NCBI GenBank assembly: GCA_046291875.1
Contig: JBKBSF010000005.1
Location: 114,334 to 178,333, forward strand
Length of the DNA: 64,000 nt
From: SKVR01 sp046291875
GTDB lineage: Bacteria; Bacteroidota; Bacteroidia; Bacteroidales; UBA7960
Direction of reading: 5' to 3'
Part shown: one piece after another, positions 1 to 6,851 of the stretch
Position numbering within the stretch: the stretch's first letter is position 1
Layout: every line of letters begins with the position of its first letter
The notes under the pieces: generated by a model
What the model saw: only the letters and a program-made list of their open reading frames with translations
Database searches by the model: none
Told to the model about the DNA's origin: nothing
Program-made: the position numbers and the translations under genes

Positions 1-102
1 GGTGCACTGGAAGTGGGCCATTCCAGCACCAAGGCTGTAGTATTCAGCAGCATCTACATCATAGTATTCAACTTAATACTCACCCAAATCCTGCTGGTAT
101 GA
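1..102 (+). CDS. MlaE-type lipid ABC transporter permease, C-terminal fragment
   Basis: The window opens inside a gene. Reading from base 1 gives 33 codons ending in TGA at 100-102, starting GALEVGHSSTKAVV and followed by a hydrophobic helix. The G-x-E-V-G-x-x-(S/T)-T-x-A-V-V pattern is the conserved end of MlaE/YrbE permeases, which move phospholipids between inner and outer membrane in Gram-negative cells. The stop overlaps the next start as ATGA (99-102), so this gene and the MlaF-type ATPase are translationally coupled. Only the last helix is visible. Confidence 0.8.
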   Translation, partial: GALEVGHSSTKAVVFSSIYIIVFNLILTQILLV

Positions 103-845
103 TAGAGATCAGAGATCTGAGAAAATCTTTCGGAGAGCTGGAGGTGCTTAAAGGGATCAACACACGATTCGAAAAGGGAAAAACCAACCTGATTATCGGC
201 CAGAGCGGATCGGGAAAAACCGTTATGCTCAAGTGCCTGGTGGGTCTGCTCGAACCCGACAGCGGTGGGGTGTACTACGATGGTGAAAATTTCACACAAC
301 TGCATGAGAAACAACGCAGCCGGATCCGGAAAAAAATCGGCATGCTGTTTCAGGGAAGTGCTTTATTCGACTCTCTTACGGTAGAAGAGAATGTGATCTT
401 CCCCCTGGAAATGTTCAACAAAAAGATGACACGCAAGGAGAAACTTGACCGGGCCCACTTTTGTCTCGACCGGGTAAACATTCTCAACGCCAATCATCTT
501 TATCCTGCCGAGATCAGCGGAGGAATGAAAAAGAGGGTTGCCATTGCCCGTGCCATTGCCAATAATCCCGACTATCTTTTTTGCGATGAACCCAACTCCG
601 GGCTCGACCCACAAACTGCCATTGTAATCGACCAGCTTATCATGGAGATTACCCGCGAATTTGAAATAACCACCGTAATCAACACTCACGACATGAATAG
701 TGTAATGGAGATTGGCGATCATGTGGTTTTCCTATACAAGGGTAATTTGTGGTGGGAAGGGCACTCGGAACAAATCCTTGCCACCGGAAACAAGGAGATC
801 GAAGATTTTGTTTATGCATCTGAACTGATGCGCAAACTGCGATAA
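99..845 (+). CDS. mlaF: MlaF-type ABC transporter ATP-binding protein
   Basis: A 248-residue ABC ATPase that should power the MlaE permease encoded just upstream, in the Mla lipid-asymmetry pathway at the inner membrane. Walker A is GQSGSGKT (34-41), the Q-loop Gln is at 85, the signature ISGGMKKR at 139-146, Walker B ends in CDE (162-164) and the H-loop His is 197. The signature GGMKKR in place of GGQ, and the DEPNSGLDP stretch, are typical of the MlaF/Ttg2A branch. The start is fixed by the ATGA overlap with the permease stop. No MlaD substrate-binding gene follows, although Mla operons commonly carry one. Confidence 0.88.
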   Translation: MIEIRDLRKSFGELEVLKGINTRFEKGKTNLIIGQSGSGKTVMLKCLVGLLEPDSGGVYYDGENFTQLHEKQRSRIRKKIGMLFQGSALFDSLTVEENVIFPLEMFNKKMTRKEKLDRAHFCLDRVNILNANHLYPAEISGGMKKRVAIARAIANNPDYLFCDEPNSGLDPQTAIVIDQLIMEITREFEITTVINTHDMNSVMEIGDHVVFLYKGNLWWEGHSEQILATGNKEIEDFVYASELMRKLR

Positions 846-895
846 AAAGCAGGGGGCACCGGTTTTGTCAAAAAGTATTCTTACCCTGTCTGTTC

Positions 896-916
896 CCCTG
901 TATATTGGGGTGTTTT
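896..916 (+). terminator. Possible weak terminator after mlaF
   Basis: CCCC (896-899) and GGGG (907-910) flank an 8-nt AT loop and are followed by TGTTTTT. The stem is only 4 bp and overlaps the promoter region of the next gene, so this is tentative. Confidence 0.3.
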
Positions 917-919
917 TCG

Positions 920-927
920 TACCTTTG
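920..927 (+). promoter_or_regulatory. Bacteroidota -7 promoter box TACCTTTG
   Basis: TACCTTTG matches the TAnnTTTG -7 consensus of the primary sigma factor of Bacteroidota. It sits 20 nt before the ATG at 948, so the transcript would have a very short leader. I see no convincing -33 TTTG at the right distance. Confidence 0.45.
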
Positions 928-947
928 CAACGCCCAAACAGAGCCCG

Positions 948-2198
948 ATGATATTGTTTGTAAAACTTTTCAGAGAGAGTGCCATTTTTGCCTGGGGCAG
1001 CATTGTTGCCAACAAGCTTCGCACCATGCTCACACTGTTGGGCATCACTTTTGGCATTTTTGCCATCATTTCGGTTTTCAGTATTGTTGATGGGCTTGAG
1101 CGACAGATTCGCGGCTCCATAGCCTCATTGGGCGATAATGTTATTTATGTTCAGAGGTTTCCCTGGGAATTCTCTTCTGATTTTGCCTGGTGGCGCTATA
1201 TCAACCGGCCTGTGGCTCGTATGCAGGAGGCCGATGAATTGATGCGTCGCACCCAACTGCTCGAAGCAGCAGTTTTTGTTGCCTCCACAGGTGCTCCTAT
1301 CGAAGCCGGCAACCGCAGCATCAACCGGGTGTCGGTGCTTATTGCCACCCACGATTTCGACAAAGTGCGATCGTTCGACCTGGACCAGGGAAGGTACTTC
1401 TCTCCTGTCGAATCATCCGCCGGGCGCAATGTGGCTGTTCTGGGATACGAAGTGGCCAAAGGGCTGTTTAACGAAACCCAGCCCATTGGACGAAACGTGC
1501 GCCTCTTTGGCAGGCAGGTGGAGGTGATCGGTGTATTTGAACAGGAAGGAGAAAACCCTGTGGGGTTGAGCTTCGACAACTTTGTGCTGGTGCCGGCATC
1601 TTATGTAAATACTTTTCGCAACCTGAGCAGCGAAAGATACAACCCTGAGATCTGGATCAAAGGCAGAGCAGGATTCTCCAACGATGAAGTGGCAGAAGAT
1701 GTAAGAGGTGCATTGCGATCCATCAGAAGAATAAAACCCACTGCCGACGACAACTTTGCCCTCAACCAGCCCAGCTTGCTCACAAAACAGTTCGACAGCC
1801 TTTTTGCCATTGTAAAGCTGGCAGGCTGGATCATTGGGGGGTTTTCAATCCTGGTGGGAGGTTTCGGCATTGCCAACATCATGTTTGTTTCTGTAAAGGA
1901 GCGAACTACCCTCATCGGCATTCAAAAAGCCCTGGGGGCGAAAAAATACTTTATCCTGTTTCAGTTTCTTTTTGAAGCTGTTATCCTGAGTGTACTGGGC
2001 GGATCGGTGGGGCTGTTGTTTGTTTTTATCATAACCTGGCTGGCCAGTAAGGGCTTTAACATTGACCTGCTCATCGACTTGCGAAACATCCTGCTTGGGC
2101 TGAATGTTTCTATCATTATCGGGCTGGTATCGGGCTTTATGCCGGCCTGGTCGGCGGCACAACTCGATCCGGTGGAGGCCATCAGGGCCAACACCTGA
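948..2198 (+). CDS. MacB/FtsX-type ABC transporter permease (orphan)
   Basis: A 416-residue inner-membrane permease of the MacB/FtsX type VII ABC family. Topology reads as one N-terminal helix (about 20-47), a large periplasmic domain (about 48-285, MacB_PCD type) and three C-terminal helices containing the typical VKERTTLIGIQKALGAKK segment. The last residues LDPVEAIRANT match the usual end of these proteins. Such permeases work as mechanotransmitters with a LolD/MacB-like ATPase and often an adaptor protein. Neither lies next to it: mlaF upstream is of a different type and gpmI follows. It may use an ATPase encoded elsewhere, perhaps the one at 14281-14985. It has its own promoter box. Confidence 0.88.
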   Translation: MILFVKLFRESAIFAWGSIVANKLRTMLTLLGITFGIFAIISVFSIVDGLERQIRGSIASLGDNVIYVQRFPWEFSSDFAWWRYINRPVARMQEADELMRRTQLLEAAVFVASTGAPIEAGNRSINRVSVLIATHDFDKVRSFDLDQGRYFSPVESSAGRNVAVLGYEVAKGLFNETQPIGRNVRLFGRQVEVIGVFEQEGENPVGLSFDNFVLVPASYVNTFRNLSSERYNPEIWIKGRAGFSNDEVAEDVRGALRSIRRIKPTADDNFALNQPSLLTKQFDSLFAIVKLAGWIIGGFSILVGGFGIANIMFVSVKERTTLIGIQKALGAKKYFILFQFLFEAVILSVLGGSVGLLFVFIITWLASKGFNIDLLIDLRNILLGLNVSIIIGLVSGFMPAWSAAQLDPVEAIRANT

Positions 2199-2248
2199 CC
2201 CCTGAGTAGAATTTCACTAAATACTATATTAATCCCGATTGGAAAAAA

Positions 2249-3772
2249 ATGGAAAATAAAAAAGTAATTCTCGTTATTATGGATGGTTGGGGCGAAGGCA
2301 AAGGCGATCGCTCCGATATTATTGCCAATGCCAATGTTCCCTTTACCAAAAGCCTTTATCAGACAGCAGCCTATGCACAGCTCAATACCTCAGGAGAAGA
2401 TGTGGGTCTTCCCAAAGGGCAGATGGGCAACTCTGAGGTGGGCCACCTGAATATTGGAGCCGGCAGGGTAGTTTACCAGGATCTGGTTAAGATCTCCAAA
2501 GCTATCGAAGAGGGCACCTTTCACCAGAATTCCACACTCACCCAGGCTTTTGAATATGCCAAACGAGAAGGCAGAAAAGTACATTTGCTGGGCCTGGTTT
2601 CTGAAGGAGGTGTACACTCTGCCATGGATCACCTTTTCGGATTGTGCGATGTGGCAAAGCAGCAGAACTTCGATCAACTTTTCATACATGCCTTTACCGA
2701 TGGGCGCGATACCGACCCCAAAAGCGGACTGGGCTATATCAGGCAGCTGAATGACCACCTGAAGCAATCGGCAGGCACCATTGCCAGTGTTTGTGGACGC
2801 TACTATGCCATGGACCGCGATAAGCGCTGGGAAAGGGTTAAACTTGCATGGGATCTCCTGGTGAAAGGCGAAGGAGAAACCTACCACGATGCCGAAACAG
2901 CTATACAGGCATCGTACGAAGAAAACATTACCGACGAATTCATCAAACCTAAAGTACTGGTGGATGCCAATAATAAGCCCCTGGCCACCATTGAGGAGGG
3001 TGATGTAGTGATTTGTTTCAACTTCCGCACCGATCGTCTTCGCGAAATTACGGTAGTACTCACCCAGAAGGACATGCCCGAACACAGCATGCATACCCTG
3101 CCCCTGCATTACCTGACCATGACCAAGTACGACGAATCTTTCCGCAATGTACACATCATCTACGACAAAGACGATCTGAAGAATACAATGGGCGAAATTC
3201 TTGAAAAGCATGGCAAAACCCAGCTACGCATTGCCGAAACGGAGAAGTACCCTCACGTAACTTTCTTCTTCAGCGGTGGTCGCGAAAGCGAATTTAAAGG
3301 AGAAGAGCGTATTATGGTTGCTTCGCCCAAGGTGGCTACCTACGATCTGCAGCCCGAAATGAGCGCCCCTGAAGTAAAAGACAAAGTGGTAGCAGAATTG
3401 AAAAAGCAGAAATTCGACTTTATCTGCCTCAACTTTGCCAATGCCGATATGGTAGGGCATACCGGGATTTATGAAGCCATTCAAAAAGCAGTAGAGACGG
3501 TAGATGCCTGCGTGAAAGAGGTTACCGAAACTGCAGTAGCCAATGGGTACACAGTATTGATTACAGCCGACCACGGCAATGCAGATTTTGCATTCAATGA
3601 AGACGGATCGCCCAATACTGCCCATACCACCAACCCGGTACCTCTGTGGATGATCGACAACGACTACAAGCAGCTAAAGGAGGGAGGTCGTTTGGCAGAC
3701 CTGGCTCCCACCATACTACACATCATGGGGCTACCTGCTCCTGAAGAAATGAAAGGAACCATCCTGGTTTAG
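2249..3772 (+). CDS. gpmI: 2,3-bisphosphoglycerate-independent phosphoglycerate mutase
   Basis: A 507-residue iPGM, the normal length for the family. It interconverts 3- and 2-phosphoglycerate in glycolysis and gluconeogenesis through a phosphoserine and two metal ions, usually Mn. Visible marks are MDGWG near the N-terminus (metal ligand D12), the nucleophile Ser62 in GQMGNSEVGH, the CGRYYAMDRD stretch, FNFRTDR, and the second metal-site motif TADHGNADF near the C-terminus. The gene has a 50-bp upstream spacer after the permease and ends at a strong hairpin shared with the convergent DJ-1 gene, so it is probably monocistronic. Confidence 0.97.
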   Translation: MENKKVILVIMDGWGEGKGDRSDIIANANVPFTKSLYQTAAYAQLNTSGEDVGLPKGQMGNSEVGHLNIGAGRVVYQDLVKISKAIEEGTFHQNSTLTQAFEYAKREGRKVHLLGLVSEGGVHSAMDHLFGLCDVAKQQNFDQLFIHAFTDGRDTDPKSGLGYIRQLNDHLKQSAGTIASVCGRYYAMDRDKRWERVKLAWDLLVKGEGETYHDAETAIQASYEENITDEFIKPKVLVDANNKPLATIEEGDVVICFNFRTDRLREITVVLTQKDMPEHSMHTLPLHYLTMTKYDESFRNVHIIYDKDDLKNTMGEILEKHGKTQLRIAETEKYPHVTFFFSGGRESEFKGEERIMVASPKVATYDLQPEMSAPEVKDKVVAELKKQKFDFICLNFANADMVGHTGIYEAIQKAVETVDACVKEVTETAVANGYTVLITADHGNADFAFNEDGSPNTAHTTNPVPLWMIDNDYKQLKEGGRLADLAPTILHIMGLPAPEEMKGTILV

Positions 3773-3800
3773 AGCTTTGTTGCTCATCGCCTGAAAAAAA

Positions 3801-3835
3801 GATGCCTCAAAACCGGCAAATGGTTTTGAGGCATC
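3801..3835. terminator. Bidirectional hairpin terminator between gpmI and the DJ-1/PfpI gene
   Basis: GATGCCTCAAAACC (3801-3814) pairs perfectly with GGTTTTGAGGCATC (3822-3835) around a 7-nt loop. An A run lies before it and a T-rich stretch after it, so it can stop transcription from both convergent genes. Confidence 0.85.
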
Positions 3836-3860
3836 CTTATTTGGATCAGACAACCTCCAA

Positions 3861-4370
3861 TCAGGTGCCTTTGAGTTTTTCCACCAAACGTTTCATCATG
3901 GGCAGCATGGTTTGAGGATTGGTACTGCTGAGCAGGTTTTTATCCTCTACCCAGTCGAGGCCCTCATACACAGCACCTGCATTTACAAGGTCATCTTTGA
4001 TGGCAAAAAATGCTGTAACTTTTCTCCCTTTCACCACTCCCGCAGAAATAAGCAACCAGGGCCCATGGCAAATGGAAGCAATGATTTTGCCCAGCTCATT
4101 ATGCCTTTTTACGAATGAAAGGATTTTTTCATCACGTCGCCAAAGATCAGGGGCATACCCCCCTGGCACAATCACTGCATCGAAGGTTTGGTCGGAAATC
4201 TCATCGAAGCTCTTATCGGGTTTGAAACTCTGACCTCCTTTGCCCAGGTATATCTTTTTTTCCGGAGCTGCCGAAATCACATCAAAACCTTCCTCCTTAA
4301 GGCGCAGGTAAGGATATTGAAATTCAGAATCTTCAACCATCTTCTCCAGTAGAACAACTATTCTTTTCAT
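3861..4370 (-). CDS. DJ-1/PfpI family protein
   Basis: A 169-residue class I glutamine-amidotransferase-fold protein of the PfpI/DJ-1 group, cytosolic. The nucleophilic elbow ASICHGPW places Cys101 next to His102, and Glu16 in the EDSEFQYP segment is the conserved acidic partner. Members act as proteases, glyoxalases or deglycases; the sequence does not tell which. Length is usual for PfpI. The gene faces gpmI tail to tail and has a roughly 500-bp upstream spacer, so it is probably transcribed alone. Confidence 0.88.
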   Translation of the reverse strand: MKRIVVLLEKMVEDSEFQYPYLRLKEEGFDVISAAPEKKIYLGKGGQSFKPDKSFDEISDQTFDAVIVPGGYAPDLWRRDEKILSFVKRHNELGKIIASICHGPWLLISAGVVKGRKVTAFFAIKDDLVNAGAVYEGLDWVEDKNLLSSTNPQTMLPMMKRLVEKLKGT

Positions 4371-4490
4371 TTTCTTTCAATTTTAAGTGTGTTATAACAG
4401 GTTCTTTATCAAATAACCCTGACAACCCGCGATTTGTTTGACTGTGTTGTGGGCTAATGATTACATAAATAAGGGGCAGGATCATAAAAA

Positions 4491-4567
4491 AACCCCGGGA
4501 TTTCTGCAAATTCCGGGGCTACCAATCAACTAACCAAAACAACATGAAGAAAAAAATTACAGTTTAA
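4491..4567. promoter_or_regulatory. GC hairpin with possible leader ORF (MKKKITV)
   Basis: CCCCGG (4493-4498) pairs with CCGGGG (4513-4518), extended by a GU and an AU pair. On the minus strand the hairpin is followed by seven T residues, so it reads as a rho-independent terminator for leftward transcription. On the plus strand it is followed by a C/A-rich stretch and an ATG at 4544 opening an eight-codon frame, MKKKITV then stop. That pattern resembles the leader of a secreted or outer-membrane protein whose body is missing. The terminator reading is the simpler one. Confidence 0.45.
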
Positions 4568-4837
4568 AATTCTTACTGTTATAACGCAAGGATCGCTGTA
4601 ATGTTTTGCGACCAGTGTTATTTTATTTTATGCTAATTTACTATTTTTTTAATTAAACATACAAACAATCGTGCCAGAAAAAGGAGACTTTTTTTAAAAA
4701 CCGAATCACCTGTAGCTATTGCCTTTCCCGGCGACAGATTTTGCTGCTGAAAGTTTCCGGGCAAAAAAAATGTGGAATAAATCCACATCATGGGGAAGAA
4801 CGTCCCTGAAAAAGCAATTGATTCGTTCTCCCTGGCT

Positions 4838-4866
4838 GGGCCGGCACATAACAGCAATGCCGGCCC
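4838..4866 (-). terminator. GC-rich hairpin after the PLP enzyme gene
   Basis: GGGCCGGC (4838-4845) pairs perfectly with GCCGGCCC (4859-4866), 11 bp past the stop of the leftward gene. There is no T run next to it, so it may be a weak terminator or a 3-prime end stabiliser. Confidence 0.45.
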
Positions 4867-4877
4867 GGGAGAAGGAT

Positions 4878-6080
4878 TTAAGGGATAAGTTTAAGTTCTT
4901 TAAGGCACTCGTGTATCATTGTAAACGTGCGCTCAATATCATTGTCAAGGCCTACAGAGAAACGGATCAGCCCTTCAGACATTCCCATTTTGCGTTGCAA
5001 ATCTTCGGGCACTTCACTGGAAGTACTTTTTCCTGAATTGCTGAACAAGGTTTTAAAGTATCCAAGGCTTACTGCCAGGTATCCTACCCCTTTCACCTGC
5101 ATGAGTTCCATAAGCGCATTTGCACGTTCAGCAGTTTCCATATCGATGGCGATCATGCCTCCAAAGCCAAAATCGGGATTCATAATCTTTTTAAACAGTT
5201 CGTGCTGCGGATGCTCAGGCATACCGGGATAGTTGAATTTCAACCCAATTTCTTTGAAACGACTGGCCAGATACATAGCATTATGACTATGCTGCTTCAT
5301 ACGAATATGCAGGGTGTGCAAATTTTTATGTATACTGGAAGAACGCAGAGGATCAAGAACAGGGCCCAGCAACATTGCCGTACCGGTATTTACATCGGCA
5401 AGAGAGTTGATAAAAGCTTCATCGGCACAAATGGCACCTGCCACACAATCGTTTTTACCGTTGATAAACTTGGTCATGCTATACACCACAATATGAGCGC
5501 CCAGTTTTGCTGGCGCCACAATCATGGGAGTAAAGGTATTATCTACCAGCAGCTTGATACCATGCTCATCGGCAATTTTCGCCAATGCTTCGATATCGCA
5601 TATCTGAAGCAAAGGGTTGGTCATGGTTTCGGTGTAAATAAGAGCAGTATTGGGGCGGATCGCCTTGCGGATGGCATCATGATCTGTAGGATCCACAAAG
5701 GTTACCTCAATCTGAAACTTTTTCAGGTAGTTGGCCAGGAAAGCAAAGGTACCTCCGTAGGTTGTAACACTTGAAACGATATGCGATCCGCAGTTGCAGA
5801 GTTGCAAAATAGCGGAAGTAATGGCAGCCATGCCAGAAGCCGTTACCCAGGCACTCTCTGTGCCTTCCATTGCGGCCAGGGCATCGGCAAGGTAGCGATT
5901 AGACGGATTCCAATGACGGGAATAAAGGAAACAACCCTCTTGTTCTCCATGAAAGGTATCCACCATGGTTTTCCCTTCCATAAAGGTGTAGGTTGCTGAA
6001 TCGGTGATGGAGGGATTTACATCGCCAAATTCACCAAACTGCAACAGGTCCTGAATTTTTGAAGCCGGGTCGAATTTCAT
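4878..6080 (-). CDS. Cys/Met-metabolism PLP-dependent enzyme (gamma-lyase/synthase family)
   Basis: A 400-residue fold-type I PLP enzyme of the trans-sulfuration family. The Schiff-base lysine is K204 in SMTKFINGK, the cofactor Asp is D180, and the stacking Tyr is Y108 in TTYGGT. Family members include methionine gamma-lyase, cystathionine gamma-lyase and gamma-synthase, and O-acetylhomoserine sulfhydrylase. The position that is Cys in well-studied methionine gamma-lyases (Tyr-Gly-Cys) is Gly here (Y108-G109-G110), so I do not call it a methionine gamma-lyase outright. It is divergent from an Lrp/AsnC regulator, a common arrangement for amino-acid degradation, which suggests induction by its amino-acid substrate. 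Confidence 0.85.
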   Translation of the reverse strand: MKFDPASKIQDLLQFGEFGDVNPSITDSATYTFMEGKTMVDTFHGEQEGCFLYSRHWNPSNRYLADALAAMEGTESAWVTASGMAAITSAILQLCNCGSHIVSSVTTYGGTFAFLANYLKKFQIEVTFVDPTDHDAIRKAIRPNTALIYTETMTNPLLQICDIEALAKIADEHGIKLLVDNTFTPMIVAPAKLGAHIVVYSMTKFINGKNDCVAGAICADEAFINSLADVNTGTAMLLGPVLDPLRSSSIHKNLHTLHIRMKQHSHNAMYLASRFKEIGLKFNYPGMPEHPQHELFKKIMNPDFGFGGMIAIDMETAERANALMELMQVKGVGYLAVSLGYFKTLFSNSGKSTSSEVPEDLQRKMGMSEGLIRFSVGLDNDIERTFTMIHECLKELKLIP

Positions 6081-6129
6081 AATTTGCGCGTGTTTGTTAA
6101 GGATGATATACTGGCTGTAAGAGCAGCTG

Positions 6130-6159
6130 TTGACAAGGCAAAAATAATAATTTTGTCAA
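6130..6159 (-). promoter_or_regulatory. Promoter box inside an inverted repeat (putative Lrp-type operator)
   Basis: TTGACAA (6130-6136) and TTGTCAA (6153-6159) form a perfect 7-bp inverted repeat. Between them, read leftwards, lies TATTTTTG (6146 to 6139), matching the TAnnTTTG -7 box for the PLP enzyme gene. A regulator bound to this dyad would cover the promoter; the divergent Lrp-type protein is the obvious candidate. Confidence 0.5.
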
Positions 6160-6268
6160 ATAACGCGCAGTTTATGAAAAATTATTTAATGTTACTCCTC
6201 CAAAAGCTTACAATTTAATTGTTTTTATGTTATTTTTGTAACACATTATAATTTTACACCACGCAAAG

Positions 6269-6760
6269 ATGAACGGCGGCTATCAAATTGACAAGACAGA
6301 CCATAAAATTCTGGAAATTCTCACCCAGAATGCCCGCATGCCCTTTCTGGAAGTTGCAAGGGTTTGTGGCATCAGCGGAGCAGCAGTACACCAACGTGTT
6401 CAGAAACTTATTGATGCTGGCATTATCAATGGCTCGCAATTCAACCTCAATCCCAAAGGGATGGGGTACTTCACATGTGCTTTTATCGGGATACAGGTAA
6501 ATCTGAATGCCAACTCATCGCACGAAGAGGTTTTTGAGAAGATCAAACAGATCCCCGAGATTATTGAATGTCATCATATTTCGGGCAAGTACTCCCTTTT
6601 TGTTAAGGTGTATACTAAGAATAACGAACACCTGAAAAAGGTGATTGTGGAGCATATACAATCTATCGTTGAAGTTACCAGCACCGAAACCTTCATTTCG
6701 CTGGAGGAGGGTTTTAGCCGAAACCTTCCGGTTAACGAAGGCGATATTCATAGTTTTTAG
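6269..6760 (+). CDS. Lrp/AsnC family transcriptional regulator
   Basis: A 163-residue regulator with an N-terminal winged helix-turn-helix (about 6-60, including the DHKILEILTQNARMPF opening) and a C-terminal RAM/ligand-binding domain (about 70-150) that normally binds amino acids and drives oligomerisation. It is transcribed away from the Cys/Met PLP enzyme across 188 bp containing an inverted repeat at a promoter box, so it probably controls that enzyme and itself. A TATTTTTG box lies at 6231-6238, about 30 bp before the ATG. A strong hairpin follows the gene. Confidence 0.93.
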   Translation: MNGGYQIDKTDHKILEILTQNARMPFLEVARVCGISGAAVHQRVQKLIDAGIINGSQFNLNPKGMGYFTCAFIGIQVNLNANSSHEEVFEKIKQIPEIIECHHISGKYSLFVKVYTKNNEHLKKVIVEHIQSIVEVTSTETFISLEEGFSRNLPVNEGDIHSF

Positions 6761-6787
6761 TTTGTTTCAAAGGTTTTTTCCAAACCT

Positions 6788-6823
6788 AAAAAGGCTGCCG
6801 GAATAAAACCCGGCAGCCTTTTA
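6788..6823. terminator. Bidirectional hairpin terminator
   Basis: AAAAGGCTGCCGG (6789-6801) pairs with CCGGCAGCCTTTT (6810-6822) across an 8-nt loop. It separates the convergent Lrp regulator and GH97 genes and has A/T tails on both sides. Confidence 0.85.
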
Positions 6824-6851
6824 TGTTTGAAATTATTTTGTCTACACTCTG

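Larger units (their letters stand above)
4371..4877. other. Intergenic region, no protein gene recognised
   Basis: This 507-bp spacer lies upstream of the DJ-1 gene and downstream of the PLP enzyme gene, both on the minus strand. It holds two GC-rich hairpins, described separately, and a very short plus-strand reading frame at 4544-4567. No longer coding frame with convincing codon use was seen. Confidence 0.5.

Noticed and set aside
4878..6080. Firm methionine gamma-lyase call
   Set aside because: The Tyr-Gly-Cys motif typical of characterised methionine gamma-lyases is Tyr-Gly-Gly here, so only the family is assigned.
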